In this document: one piece after another, positions 17,424-26,461 of the stretch
Layout of the letters: every line of letters begins with the position of its first letter
How positions within the stretch are numbered: the first letter of the stretch is position 1
Assembly (NCBI GenBank): GCA_016705245.1
Contig: JADIYM010000008.1
Location: forward strand, 186,001 to 250,000
DNA: 64,000 nucleotides
Reading direction: 5' to 3'
Source of the DNA: Blastocatellia bacterium
Lineage (GTDB): Bacteria; Acidobacteriota; Blastocatellia; UBA7656; JADIYM01
Translations under genes and position numbers: made by a program
Notes under the pieces: model-generated
Databases searched by the model: none
What the model was told of the DNA's origin: nothing
What the model saw: the letters and a program-made list of their open reading frames with translations, nothing else

Positions 17424-18599
17424 ATGCGAGTACCCAAGGGCAAGCCCGTACACGAGAACCTCGGTACTTCCTACGTGAAGGTCGGCGCGCTTCTGGCGGA
17501 TCTTCAGGTCAGGCAGTTCACCGGTTCCGTCCACATTGCATTTCGTGGCTACGACGCGAACGTGTTCATCGACGCCGGCTCGATCATCGGAGCGGTCGAG
17601 CAGACGGAGACAACGGTCCGTACTGGGTCGGACGCGATCGATGGACTGCTCGTGCGGTCCGAACACCGCGACGGCCTCGTTTCGATTTACGAACACGCGG
17701 CCGCAACCGTCGAGGCGCTTGCGGGAATCGTTGACGGGCAACCGGTGTATGAAGGTCTCTCGTCGGACTTCACGGATCTGGACAAGCTTATTCGAAAGCT
17801 CGCGTTGGACCGGCACGCCGTCTGGTACGTCGAGGTCGTGGCCACTGAGGACCTCGGAGTCGGCGTCATCTACATTCACGGCGGACAGCCCGATGGGATC
17901 TATGCGCCGTTCGACGGGTCAACGCTCTCGGGTCAGGCTGCGTTGAAGGCCATGCTCGAGGTCTCTGATGCCTTCGGGGCCGTCTTCAACGTCTACTCGG
18001 TGCCAGTAGACATCCCGGTCGCAGCCGTTGCCGAACCGGTGATGGACCCACCGAAGCTGTCAATCGTCAGGACAGGTGGAGCCGACGAGTCCGCGCCGGT
18101 CGCGGCAAAGATGATTGGCGACGCTGTTGCGATCGAGCGCCCCGTGGCAAACGAAGAGGCGATTTCGCCGCTCGTGCTCCTTTTGAGCGACGTCGTATCG
18201 ACCATCGAGGAAGCCGTTGGTGCGCGAGACGGCGCAAACGGATTCGCGATTGAGCTTCGGGCTGGCCAGCTGGAGGTCGCGGAGCGGTTCCCATTCCTCG
18301 ATCCGTTCGCTGCGGAGTTCGAGTACCACGCGGGCGAAATTGCATTCGTTGGCAATGTGGACCCCGAAGAGTTCGCGGCGGGACTTGCCGAGGCCCTCCA
18401 CGTTGCAGTTGCAGGACTTTCTCGCCGGGATGGTATCGAAGGCGACCGACTTCGGCAGCGCGTCTCAGAGGCGCTGACCCGTCTCTATGACGAACGGAAG
18501 CCGGAGTTCGACGCGTTCGGTCTCGAAGGTATGCTGGCCTTCATCGCGGATGTCGACGAAGCGGATGCGGAAGCGGTGGAAACCGTCGAGCACGGCTGA
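17424..18599 (+). CDS. DUF4388-like protein, unknown function (391 aa)
   Basis: Two N-terminal repeats each resemble the DUF4388/PATAN beta-sandwich: VKVGALLADLQVRQFTGSVH with ANVFIDAGSIIGAVEQ (residues 10-90), and LIRKLALDRHAVWYVEVV with GVIYIHGGQPDGIYAP (about 115-200). After an acidic linker, residues 250-385 hold a helical domain of unknown type (LLLSDVVSTIEEAVG, ALTRLYDERKPEFDAFGLEG). There is no signal peptide or membrane segment. It lies 46 bases after the DUF4388-LC7 gene. Its Shine-Dalgarno is weak. Probably a signalling adaptor with the cluster. Confidence 0.6.
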   Translation: MRVPKGKPVHENLGTSYVKVGALLADLQVRQFTGSVHIAFRGYDANVFIDAGSIIGAVEQTETTVRTGSDAIDGLLVRSEHRDGLVSIYEHAAATVEALAGIVDGQPVYEGLSSDFTDLDKLIRKLALDRHAVWYVEVVATEDLGVGVIYIHGGQPDGIYAPFDGSTLSGQAALKAMLEVSDAFGAVFNVYSVPVDIPVAAVAEPVMDPPKLSIVRTGGADESAPVAAKMIGDAVAIERPVANEEAISPLVLLLSDVVSTIEEAVGARDGANGFAIELRAGQLEVAERFPFLDPFAAEFEYHAGEIAFVGNVDPEEFAAGLAEALHVAVAGLSRRDGIEGDRLRQRVSEALTRLYDERKPEFDAFGLEGMLAFIADVDEADAEAVETVEHG

Positions 18600-18664
18600 T
18601 TTGCGAGATGGATGGATCGAGAAACGGATACGGGAAGACCCTATCGCCCTGAAAGAGGAAAGCA

Positions 18665-19150
18665 ATGTCGCGAGCCCACGAAGCCTTTCTGCAATCGGTC
18701 AATAACGTTCCTGGCGTCAACGCCTCGTACCTGATCAACAACCGGGCCGAGGTCCTGATGAGTCTTGCGCAGCGAGTCACCCCGGAGCAGTCCGGACAGC
18801 TCGCGCTGAGGCTCGTTCAGATGCTGGCCGCACTCGAGATGACCGACACGGCGACTGAAGAGATCACTCTGCACTTCGACCTGGGCTTCGTCATGCTCTA
18901 TGCAAACCTCACGCTCGTGCTCGAGACGAAGTACGGGGTTGAAGAGGTCTTTCTCGCTGTGGTCGCCTCGCCGAAGATCAATCCGTCCATGCTGCGGATG
19001 ACGGTGAAGGTCGCGGCAACAAAACTGAAGTCCGAACCGGCAGTCCGCGGATTGACCGTCAGCGCACAGGTGGATCGCCGTAACCTGTTACAGAAGAACT
19101 ACCTTGACGAAGCAAGCCTCGAGATGATAAAAGCGCTCGTCCGCGCGTGA
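18665..19150 (+). CDS. Roadblock/LC7-like protein (161 aa)
   Basis: A small cytoplasmic alpha/beta protein. VNNVPGVNASYLINNRAEVLMS resembles the first helix and hairpin of Roadblock/LC7 domains, followed by alternating helices and strands (EEITLHFDLGFVMLYANLTL, VEEVFLAVVASPKINPSML) but with an unusual C-terminal extension ending NYLDEASLEMIKALVRA. AGAGGA sits five bases before the ATG. LC7 proteins act as GTPase-regulating or scaffold dimers; its partners here would be the neighbouring DUF4388 proteins. Family assignment is by pattern only. Confidence 0.55.
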   Translation: MSRAHEAFLQSVNNVPGVNASYLINNRAEVLMSLAQRVTPEQSGQLALRLVQMLAALEMTDTATEEITLHFDLGFVMLYANLTLVLETKYGVEEVFLAVVASPKINPSMLRMTVKVAATKLKSEPAVRGLTVSAQVDRRNLLQKNYLDEASLEMIKALVRA

Positions 19151-19328
19151 ACCGGTACCACCGGGGCTAAGATCGGGGTGACTCCCGGTTCCTTTTTCGC
19201 GATCACTCTTCGCTCCAATCAACTTTCGGCAGGCGGGACGTATGGCGTCGGAGACGTCGGCGCCGTGTGTCGCACTCGACCACGGGAGGCGTGTCTCGCC
19301 GCTGGCGCAACAAGGGCACGATACGGGA

Positions 19329-20132
19329 ATGGCAGAAGCGTTATCGGGAAATCTGGCACAGCTGAAGCTGATCGACATCCTTCGGCTGCTCCACCTCAGC
19401 GGCCGGACGGGCCAGCTCGAGCTGACGACCGAGGACGGGAAGTTCGGAGAGATCTACCTCGTTGGCGGGCTCGTTTCGCATGCGCTGTACGAAGAGTGGA
19501 TCGGTGAAGAGGCTGTTTACGGGCTTTTCTCGTGGGGCGAAGGGACATTCCGTTTTCATTCCGACGAAACGACGGACGAACGGACGGTGTCGCTCGGTAC
19601 CGATCAGATCATCGAGGAAGCGGCAACGTACGCCTCCGAATGGGAACGCATCCGGACGGTGGTTCCCTCGTCGAGCGCGATCTATCGACTCGCGGCGCGT
19701 CCGAGCGCTGACGTGCAGCTTCGGGCCGAGGATTGGTCCGTACTGACTCAGCTTGACGGCGAGAAGACGATCCTCGAGATCGCCGAAGCGTCCCAGCTCA
19801 ACGAGCTGTTCACGTCGAAGATCATCAGCCGGCTTCACGAGCTCGGGCTTATTGAGCTCGTCGCCGTTCAGATGGCTGAGCCTGCCCCGGCAGCGGACTT
19901 CGTCGACGATGGGTTCATCGCTGCGGTTGAGGCCGACCTCATCCAGGCCATCGGCCCGATGGCGTCCATCGTGGTGGAGGACTGCGCCGAACAGATGGGG
20001 CACGGTCGCGGAAGTATACCGAAAGACGCTGTGCCTGAGCTCATCGAGCGTCTCGCCAACGAGATTCCCGATTCTGCACGCCGCACGAAGTTTCAAGAAG
20101 CGATGCTCGAACGCATGAGGAACATGTACTAA
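19329..20132 (+). CDS. DUF4388 (PATAN) domain protein (267 aa)
   Basis: The N-terminal 100 residues are a clear DUF4388 domain: LSGNLAQLKLIDILRLLHLS, GRTGQLELTTEDGKFGEIYL and VGGLVSHALYEEWIGEEAVY. Residues 120-190 look like a winged-helix-type segment common after this domain (WSVLTQLDGEKTILEIAEAS, KIISRLHELGLIELV), and the C-terminal part has a helical module (AVEADLIQAIGPMASIVVED). ATG 19329 is preferred over ATG 19242 because DUF4388 proteins start directly with this motif and the upstream residues are atypical. Its stop overlaps the next ATG by one base (TAATG), implying coupling. Confidence 0.75.
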   Translation: MAEALSGNLAQLKLIDILRLLHLSGRTGQLELTTEDGKFGEIYLVGGLVSHALYEEWIGEEAVYGLFSWGEGTFRFHSDETTDERTVSLGTDQIIEEAATYASEWERIRTVVPSSSAIYRLAARPSADVQLRAEDWSVLTQLDGEKTILEIAEASQLNELFTSKIISRLHELGLIELVAVQMAEPAPAADFVDDGFIAAVEADLIQAIGPMASIVVEDCAEQMGHGRGSIPKDAVPELIERLANEIPDSARRTKFQEAMLERMRNMY

Positions 20133-21421
20133 TGAAGCTGAACATCCGGAACAAGCTGATCATTTTCGCGGTCCTCGCCATCATTGTTCCTCTCGGCATC
20201 TCTGCCGCGATCATTCTCATTCAGCTCACGACCTATACGCAGCAGCGCTCGACCGAACGCATCGTGTCTGATGCGCGTGTGGCGAAGTCGATCTTCTCGA
20301 AGCGCCAGGAGAACCTCAGAGCCGCAGCCCAGTCGCTTGCGGCGAGTATCGCCAGTGGACGCGGCGCGCCCAAGGCCGCCACAGGGGCTCCGGCAGGTGG
20401 CGCAGCGCCGGCGACGCCGGCATCCGCGGCGCCTGCATCAACGGCAGCCCCGAGCGGCACATCCGAAATCCTCAAGCGCCAGCTTGAAGCGAGCAAGCTC
20501 AGTTTTGCCGTGCTCCTCGACCCCAAGGGAAAGGTCGTCGCCCAGCACAACGGGGCACCGGTCGGCGATGGGGGCTACTTTGCAGCGAACCAGCTCTTCG
20601 TCGATGTGTCGAACCTCGCGCAGCAGGGCAAACCTGAGGCGCTCTCGGGTGCCGCCCTCGAAGGGCCGGCCCTGCTCGAGGGCGTGGCACTGACGAAGAG
20701 AGCCGAGGTTTCAGGCGTCGATTCGGGGCTTTTCCTCGAAGCGGCGGCGCCTGTGCTTTCCGGCGACTCGGTAACGGGAATCGTGGTTCTCGGACAGCTC
20801 GTGAACAACGATGTAGCGGTCGAAAGCGACAAGCAGCAATCGATCGTCAACGAGATCAAGGAGACCGTCTATCGTGACATGCGCGACGAGGCGGCCGTGG
20901 TGATCGCTGCCACGAAGGACGGCGTCAACACGATCGTGTCGACGAATCTCGCCGGAAGCGCCCAGGGCGGTGTTGCGATTGGAACGCAGGTCGCCGATGC
21001 GGGTGGCACGTTCGAGAAGCCGAGCTACAACACGCAGAATTTCCCGGGACCTGGGAGTTACGTCACGAGCTTCGTGCCTATCGAGGGAATTGCGACGAAG
21101 GAAGGCGCGAAGACAATCGGGAAGATCGGAGTCGCGATCAAGGAAGACTGGTTCACGGCCATTGTCCGCCGCGTGCAGCTTACGATTCTCGTCGTGACGC
21201 TTATGGCTCTCGTTCTCGCGATCGTCGGTGCGGTAATCGGCGCCCAGAAACTGACGCGTCCGATTGTCGAGCTGACTGAGGCGGCGAACCGAATCAGTCT
21301 TGGTGAACTCGACGCTCCCATCGCGGTCCAGGCGGACGACGAGATTGGCACGCTCGCCGAGTCGCTCGACCGTATGCGTATTTCGCTCAAGCAGGCCATC
21401 GAACGACTGAGGAAGCGGTAA
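20132..21421 (+). CDS. Membrane sensor with extracytoplasmic domain and C-terminal HAMP, no output domain
   Basis: A 429-residue inner-membrane protein. TM1 covers about residues 8-31. A large periplasmic region follows, Cache-like in pattern (SFAVLLDPKGKVVAQHNG), with an Ala/Pro/Gly-rich insert at about 78-110. TM2 is about 350-372 (LTILVVTLMALVLAIVGAVI). A HAMP domain ends the protein (LTRPIVELTEAANRISLGEL, DEIGTLAESLDRM). Chemoreceptor-like sensors normally continue into a signalling, kinase or cyclase domain; here the chain ends 20 residues after HAMP. Signal output must pass through partner proteins, likely products of the same cluster. Confidence 0.75.
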   Translation: MKLNIRNKLIIFAVLAIIVPLGISAAIILIQLTTYTQQRSTERIVSDARVAKSIFSKRQENLRAAAQSLAASIASGRGAPKAATGAPAGGAAPATPASAAPASTAAPSGTSEILKRQLEASKLSFAVLLDPKGKVVAQHNGAPVGDGGYFAANQLFVDVSNLAQQGKPEALSGAALEGPALLEGVALTKRAEVSGVDSGLFLEAAAPVLSGDSVTGIVVLGQLVNNDVAVESDKQQSIVNEIKETVYRDMRDEAAVVIAATKDGVNTIVSTNLAGSAQGGVAIGTQVADAGGTFEKPSYNTQNFPGPGSYVTSFVPIEGIATKEGAKTIGKIGVAIKEDWFTAIVRRVQLTILVVTLMALVLAIVGAVIGAQKLTRPIVELTEAANRISLGELDAPIAVQADDEIGTLAESLDRMRISLKQAIERLRKR

Positions 21422-21431
21422 GGAGGGCGTC

Positions 21432-23171
21432 GTGAGCAGCGATTTCAAGGACGTGCTCCGCGAGCGGGTCGAAGGCCTCGTGCGCGCACGCATGGCCGAA
21501 GTCGAAGGCGCGGTCGAATCGGCCCGGCAGGAGATCGGATCCGTGCTCGAGCGCCTCCACGGTTCGACGTCCGGAACGTCATTCAATCTCCAGGAGAGCC
21601 CCGCGCTCGATCAGATCTCAGCGGAGATCGCCGCGCAGGTCGGACAGGCTGCGGCGGAATCGAGCCGGCTTAGCGGAGACCTCGCACTCTTGAGGGACTC
21701 GGTAGTCGACATCGATAGCCAGTCGACCCAGGCCGATGTCCTCAACGCCCTCGTCGAGCGAGCCTACAACTTTGCGCCGCGAGTTGTGCTGTTCGTGGTC
21801 AAGGGCGATGACGCCATTGCCTGGGCGGCTCGTGGGTTCGACGACGAGCTCGGAGACGACGCGGTTCGCGGGCTGAGCGTTGCGCTCGGCTCCGATACGA
21901 TGCTTGGGGCCGTGCTTCACGGGCAGACGACATTTCTCGGCGAGCCGCTCGATCAGAAGGACAACGGGGTTCTCCTGGATCGGCTCGGATCCATCAAGCC
22001 AGAGCGCATCTCGGGTATACCGCTGCGGGTTCGTTCAAAGACCGTCGGTATCCTTTACGCAGATTCGTACGACACGAGCGTAGGGTCGATCGGGATTGAA
22101 GCGCTCGAGCTCCTTGTGCATTCGGCCGTAATCATCGTCGAGCTGGCATCACTTCGCCAGCGAATCGGTGAGCCGGGCGGTCGCTCGCACGGAACAAGCT
22201 CGACGGCGCCACTCTCGGCCGTCGTCCGGCACGCCGTCGCGCCTGCAGCCGTTCCTGAGCCGCCGCCAGTTCCGGTTCCCGCACCCGTTGAGATCGCAGC
22301 GCCGCCGGCGGCCGAGGCCGTCGCGGAACCCGATGTCCTGGCCGAAGCGCCCGTTTCGGCGCCGCAGGAAGGTGCTCTGCCGGTCGAATCCGGCTTTGGA
22401 TTCGAGGTCGAGCCGGAACCGGAAGCCCTCGTTGCTGAAGAACCAGAGCCGCAGCCCGAGCCAGCGCCCGAGCCTGAACCGGCTATGGTCGAACCGGCCG
22501 CGGAGCCATCATTCGTCTCTCCTGAGCCTGACGCGTGGGCGGAGCCCGAAATCCTCGTCGAGCCGCAGCCGATGTTCGAGTTGCCGGCGGAACCTGCACC
22601 GTCATTCGATATCGGGCAGGAAGCCGCGGCTGAGCCTGAGTACGAAATCACGATTCCGCCCGACGGCGAGCCTTCCGAGCCCGCGCCGAGTCCGTTCGAG
22701 CTTTCTGCCGAACCCGCGCCGGCTGACGTCGTCGACGACCGGACGATTCCCGTGTTTTCTGAGCCGCCGCCGGTTTCGTCGGTTGGATTCGTGGACGAGG
22801 AACCGACGGCCCAGTGGACTCCGCAGCCCGTCGTCTCTGCTTCCGCCCCGCTCTCGGCAACGATGCCTCCGGCTGCAGGCGAGCTTTCGCCCGAAGAAGA
22901 AAAGCTCCACAACGATGCTCGTCGGTTTGCCAGGCTCCTCGTGAGCGAAATCAAGCTCTACAACGAACAGGCGGTGGCTGAAGGGCGTTCGAACAACGAT
23001 CTCTACGAGCGCCTGAAGGACGACATCGATCGGAGCCGGCAGATGTACGACAAGCGCGTCGCTGCAGTGGTCGCGGATCGTTTCGACTACTTCTACGATG
23101 AGCTCATGAACACGCTTGCCGAGGGTGAGCCCGCGAAGCTCGGCCCGGACTGTCCCGGCCCGACGGTATAG
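21432..23171 (+). CDS. GAF-like protein with long Pro/Glu/Ala linker and conserved C-terminal helical module
   Basis: A 579-residue cytoplasmic protein. An N-terminal coiled coil (about 1-90) is followed by a GAF-like domain (about 95-245; ALVERAYNFAPRVVLFVVKG, ISGIPLRVRSKTVGILYADS). Residues 255-495 are a disordered Pro/Glu/Ala-rich region with repeated AEP and PEPE steps. The final 80 residues are highly ordered and charged (HNDARRFARLLVSEIKLYNE, DLYERLKDDIDRSRQMYDKR). GTG at 21432 has GGAGG five bases upstream and follows the HAMP sensor gene by ten bases. Together they suggest a sensor-effector pair. Function unknown. Confidence 0.65.
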   Translation: MSSDFKDVLRERVEGLVRARMAEVEGAVESARQEIGSVLERLHGSTSGTSFNLQESPALDQISAEIAAQVGQAAAESSRLSGDLALLRDSVVDIDSQSTQADVLNALVERAYNFAPRVVLFVVKGDDAIAWAARGFDDELGDDAVRGLSVALGSDTMLGAVLHGQTTFLGEPLDQKDNGVLLDRLGSIKPERISGIPLRVRSKTVGILYADSYDTSVGSIGIEALELLVHSAVIIVELASLRQRIGEPGGRSHGTSSTAPLSAVVRHAVAPAAVPEPPPVPVPAPVEIAAPPAAEAVAEPDVLAEAPVSAPQEGALPVESGFGFEVEPEPEALVAEEPEPQPEPAPEPEPAMVEPAAEPSFVSPEPDAWAEPEILVEPQPMFELPAEPAPSFDIGQEAAAEPEYEITIPPDGEPSEPAPSPFELSAEPAPADVVDDRTIPVFSEPPPVSSVGFVDEEPTAQWTPQPVVSASAPLSATMPPAAGELSPEEEKLHNDARRFARLLVSEIKLYNEQAVAEGRSNNDLYERLKDDIDRSRQMYDKRVAAVVADRFDYFYDELMNTLAEGEPAKLGPDCPGPTV

Positions 23172-23248
23172 CGACGGTTTCCGCGCGCCGGCGAGTCTCC
23201 GATGCGGACGCCTGAGAGCGCCCAGCGTCGGCGCGTTCGAGTGAGGGC

Positions 23249-24493
23249 ATGAACGTTTTCGATGTCTTGAAGGAACGAGGTTTCGTCTACCAGTCGACCG
23301 ACGAAACGGAATTGCGGCACATGCTCGAGACAGAGCGGGTTACCGGCTATATCGGTTACGACCCGACGGCCGAGAGCCTTCACGCTGGCAACCTCGTCAC
23401 GATCATGATGCTCGCGCACCTGCAGCGCGGCGGGCACCGCCCCCTCGCGATCGTCGGGGGCGGTACGGCGCTCGTTGGCGATCCGTCAGGTCGCTCCGAG
23501 ATGCGCCAGATGCTCACGAAGGAGAAGATCGCGTCGAATCTCGTCGGCATCCGCGGACAGCTCTCGCGATTTGTCGAGTTCGACGATTCCGAGACCGGCG
23601 CGAAACTCATCGACAACGCCGAGTGGCTCGAGAAACTCCATTACATCGAGTTTCTGCGCGACATCGGGCGTTACTTCGCCGTCAACCAGATGATCAAGGC
23701 GAAGGGTTACGCCGAGCGCCTCGAGCGCGAGCAGGGCCTCTCATTCATCGAGTTCAACTACCAGATCCTGCAGGCCTACGATTACCTCGTCCTCCATCAG
23801 CGTTATGGCTGCCGTCTTCAAATGGGCGGAGCCGATCAATGGGGAAACATCGTGGCTGGATGCGACCTCGTCCGTCGAGTCGCCGGAGCCGGCGCCCACG
23901 CTGTGACCGTCGAGCTCATCACGACGTCAGCGGGCGAGAAGATGGGCAAGACCGCGGCCGGTGCCGTGTGGCTCTCAGCCGACCGCACGTCCGTCTACGA
24001 CTTTTACCAATACTGGCGCAACGTGGACGATCGCGACATCGGACGGTTCGCAGCGATCTTCACATTCAAGGATATGCAGGAAGTCCGCGAACTCGGTCGG
24101 ACCGACGGGAAAACGGTGGATGAGATCAACGCCGCGAAAGAGGAGTTGGCGGTCGCGGTCACCGCGCTCGTCCACGGCGAAGAAGCGGCACTCCAGGCTC
24201 GCGACAGTGCGCGGGCCATGTTCGGAGCGGCCGGAGACCTCACGAATGCGCCGACGACTGAGGTCTCGCGCGACCGACTCGAGACCGGAGTGTCCGTCGT
24301 CGACCTGCTCGTGGAGACCGGCATGCTGCCGTCGAAGAAGGAAGCCCGGCGCAAGATCGAGGAGAGGGGAATCCACGTGAACGACGAGATGGTGAGCGAC
24401 CACCATCGCGTCATCACGATGCGTGACTTCGACGCGGGGTACGCGATCCTGCGCGTCGGAAAGAAGTCGCGCCGGCGCCTGCTCGCTACCTAG
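23249..24493 (+). CDS. tyrS: Tyrosyl-tRNA synthetase
   Basis: A class I aminoacyl-tRNA synthetase of 414 residues that charges tRNA-Tyr. The HIGH-type motif is within DPTAESLHAGNLV, and the KMSKS loop reads EKMGKTAAG. Tyrosine-site features include YQILQAYDYLVLHQRYGC and QMGGADQWGNI. An S4 RNA-binding domain closes the protein (LPSKKEARRKIEERGIHVND). The start ATG at 23249 gives MNVFDVLKERGFVYQ. It is 77 bases after the preceding cluster on the same strand but functionally separate. Confidence 0.95.
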   Translation: MNVFDVLKERGFVYQSTDETELRHMLETERVTGYIGYDPTAESLHAGNLVTIMMLAHLQRGGHRPLAIVGGGTALVGDPSGRSEMRQMLTKEKIASNLVGIRGQLSRFVEFDDSETGAKLIDNAEWLEKLHYIEFLRDIGRYFAVNQMIKAKGYAERLEREQGLSFIEFNYQILQAYDYLVLHQRYGCRLQMGGADQWGNIVAGCDLVRRVAGAGAHAVTVELITTSAGEKMGKTAAGAVWLSADRTSVYDFYQYWRNVDDRDIGRFAAIFTFKDMQEVRELGRTDGKTVDEINAAKEELAVAVTALVHGEEAALQARDSARAMFGAAGDLTNAPTTEVSRDRLETGVSVVDLLVETGMLPSKKEARRKIEERGIHVNDEMVSDHHRVITMRDFDAGYAILRVGKKSRRRLLAT

Positions 24494-24502
24494 CCGAGGA
24501 CG

Positions 24503-25171
24503 CTACTCGAAGAGATAGGCCTTGCCGGGATGTCGATAGTAGGTCGCCCGCGCCCGCACCGACGTAAAGACTCCGCTTTCGAGGGTGATGGCTGTCAAGC
24601 GGCCTCCGTACACGCATCCGGTGTCGATCCCGATCGCCTTCGGCAGGCAAAGCGGATCGCGAAAAACGTGATGGCCGAAAACGACCTTCTCGCGCCCGTC
24701 GTACGACTCCCACCACATCGCGCCGTCCGGTTGGCCGTTGATGGTCTTGATCTTCAGCAGGTCGACGCGCGACTGCTCACTCAGCGGAACACCCGGCCTC
24801 AGGCCAGCATGGGCAACAACGACGTCGCCGAGGTCGAGCAGGAGAGGGAATCCATCGAAGAGCGCCAGTGAAGCTTCGAGGATTCCCGCATCGCTGAGCT
24901 GACGGATCGTCTCGAGGACGGCCGGCGTCGCGTACGTCGGATCGCCATCGAGGGTCGGACGCAGCTTGTCCTCGTTGTTTCCGAGAATCACGGTCGTGTG
25001 GGCGAGGTCACCGTCGAGGAATCGGCGCACGACGCCAGCGCTATCCGGTCCGCGCACGACGAGATCTCCGACGAATATCAGGCGGTCGCCGGACGTCGCA
25101 CCGAGGTTGTCAAGAAGCTCCGAGAGCTCGTCGTGGCAACCGTGGACGTCACCTATCACGTGCGTCGCCAT
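24503..25171 (-). CDS. Calcineurin-like metallophosphatase (PrpE/ApaH-like)
   Basis: A 222-residue metallophosphoesterase. All blocks of the two-metal site are visible: IGDVHGCHDEL at 6-16, FVGDLVVRGPDS at 33-44, ILGNNEDK at 62-69, VVAHAGLRPG at 118-127 and VFGHHVF. The layout matches bacterial Ser/Thr phosphatases and symmetrical diadenosine tetraphosphatase relatives; substrate cannot be decided. The start at 25171 (MATHVIGDVHGC) is clear. The open frame extends far upstream (to 26425) but only as the antisense of deoB. It converges with tyrS with nine bases between stops. Confidence 0.85.
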   Translation of the reverse strand: MATHVIGDVHGCHDELSELLDNLGATSGDRLIFVGDLVVRGPDSAGVVRRFLDGDLAHTTVILGNNEDKLRPTLDGDPTYATPAVLETIRQLSDAGILEASLALFDGFPLLLDLGDVVVAHAGLRPGVPLSEQSRVDLLKIKTINGQPDGAMWWESYDGREKVVFGHHVFRDPLCLPKAIGIDTGCVYGGRLTAITLESGVFTSVRARATYYRHPGKAYLFE

Positions 25172-25234
25172 TCCCCGATCATACCGCGAAAGCTCGAACG
25201 CGCAGACCGGCAGGCGTCTGGTATCATCGGCAAC

Positions 25235-26449
25235 ATGCAGCCATTCGGACGAGTCGTCCTTCTCGTGCTCGACAGTGTCGGCATCGGCGAGATGCCGGAT
25301 GCCGCCGATTACGGCGACGCCGGAAGCGACACGCTTGGCAACATCCTCCGCCTGCGGCTGGCGCATCTGCCAAACCTGCAGGCGCTCGGACTCGGCAACA
25401 TCCGATCGCTCGCGGGAGTTTCCCCAGCCGACCATCCGCGCGCCGCATTCGGGAAGGCCGCGCTCGAGTCGGCAGGCAAGGACACCACGACGGGGCACTG
25501 GGAAATGGCCGGACTCGTGACCCGAACTGCGTTTCCGACGTATCCGAACGGCTTTCCATCGCGAATCCTCGAGCCGTTCGAGCGCGCCATCGGTCGCTCC
25601 GTCATCGGTAACAAGGCGGCATCCGGCACGGAGATCATCGGCGAGCTCGGCGACGAGCACGTGCGGACCGGGTCGCCCATCGTCTACACATCGGCGGACT
25701 CCGTATTTCAGGTTGCGGCGCACGAGGACGTCATTCCGATCGCCGAGTTGTACAGGATATGTGTGGTCGCCCGCGAGCAACTGCGCGGAGCGGACGAAGT
25801 TGGCCGCGTCATCGCTCGCCCGTTTACCGGAACGTCGGGCGCCTACGTGCGAACGTCGCGCCGACACGATTACGCTGTCGATCCGCCGTCCGAAACGCTG
25901 CTCGATCGGCTTAAGGCGCGCGGTCTCGCCGTTGTCGGGGTCGGCAAGGTACCGTCGATCTTCTGCCATCGTGGCGTCACCGAGGAGGTTCCCGGGTCGG
26001 GGAACATGGACCTCGTCGACCGGACGATCGGGGCAATGGACAGCACGGGGCCCGGGCTCGTCTTCAGCAACCTCGTCGATTTCGACATGCTCTACGGCCA
26101 TCGAAACGACGTCGAAGGGTACGCAAGCGCACTCGAGGCCTTCGATCGCCGACTTCCCGAGCTCGTTGCAGCCATGCGATCGGCTGATCTCTTCATCATT
26201 ACCGCGGACCACGGTTGCGACCCGACGACGCCATCGACCGATCATTCTCGCGAGTACGTTCCGATTCTTGCGTTCGGCGAAGGCGTCCGTGCAGCGACGG
26301 CGATCGGGACTCGCCTGTCTCTTGCGGACATCGGACAATCGATCGCCGAGAACTTCGGAACCGTCACCGACGCCGGGACGAGTTTCCTCGGAGCGATCTC
26401 GAGAGGCACTCTGGCTGGCGAGCAATCGGACCGCACCGCCGCATCTTGA
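25235..26449 (+). CDS. deoB: Phosphopentomutase DeoB
   Basis: An alkaline-phosphatase-superfamily mutase interconverting ribose or deoxyribose 1- and 5-phosphate, used in nucleoside salvage. The ATG at 25235 gives VVLLVLDSVGIGEMPDAADY, the metal-binding N-terminus. Other signatures are GSDTLGNI, DTTTGHWEMAG (phosphothreonine loop), NLVDFDMLYGHRND and ITADHGCDPTTPSTDHSREY. The length is 404 residues, normal. It is divergent from the metallophosphatase, with 63 bases between the starts, and ends 12 bases from the convergent HPt gene. Confidence 0.94.
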   Translation: MQPFGRVVLLVLDSVGIGEMPDAADYGDAGSDTLGNILRLRLAHLPNLQALGLGNIRSLAGVSPADHPRAAFGKAALESAGKDTTTGHWEMAGLVTRTAFPTYPNGFPSRILEPFERAIGRSVIGNKAASGTEIIGELGDEHVRTGSPIVYTSADSVFQVAAHEDVIPIAELYRICVVAREQLRGADEVGRVIARPFTGTSGAYVRTSRRHDYAVDPPSETLLDRLKARGLAVVGVGKVPSIFCHRGVTEEVPGSGNMDLVDRTIGAMDSTGPGLVFSNLVDFDMLYGHRNDVEGYASALEAFDRRLPELVAAMRSADLFIITADHGCDPTTPSTDHSREYVPILAFGEGVRAATAIGTRLSLADIGQSIAENFGTVTDAGTSFLGAISRGTLAGEQSDRTAAS

Positions 26450-26461
26450 CGGCGGCTGATA

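Noticed and set aside
25172..26425. Upstream extension of the metallophosphatase frame
   Set aside because: This part is antisense of deoB; the real protein begins at the GDVHGC-bearing MATHV start.
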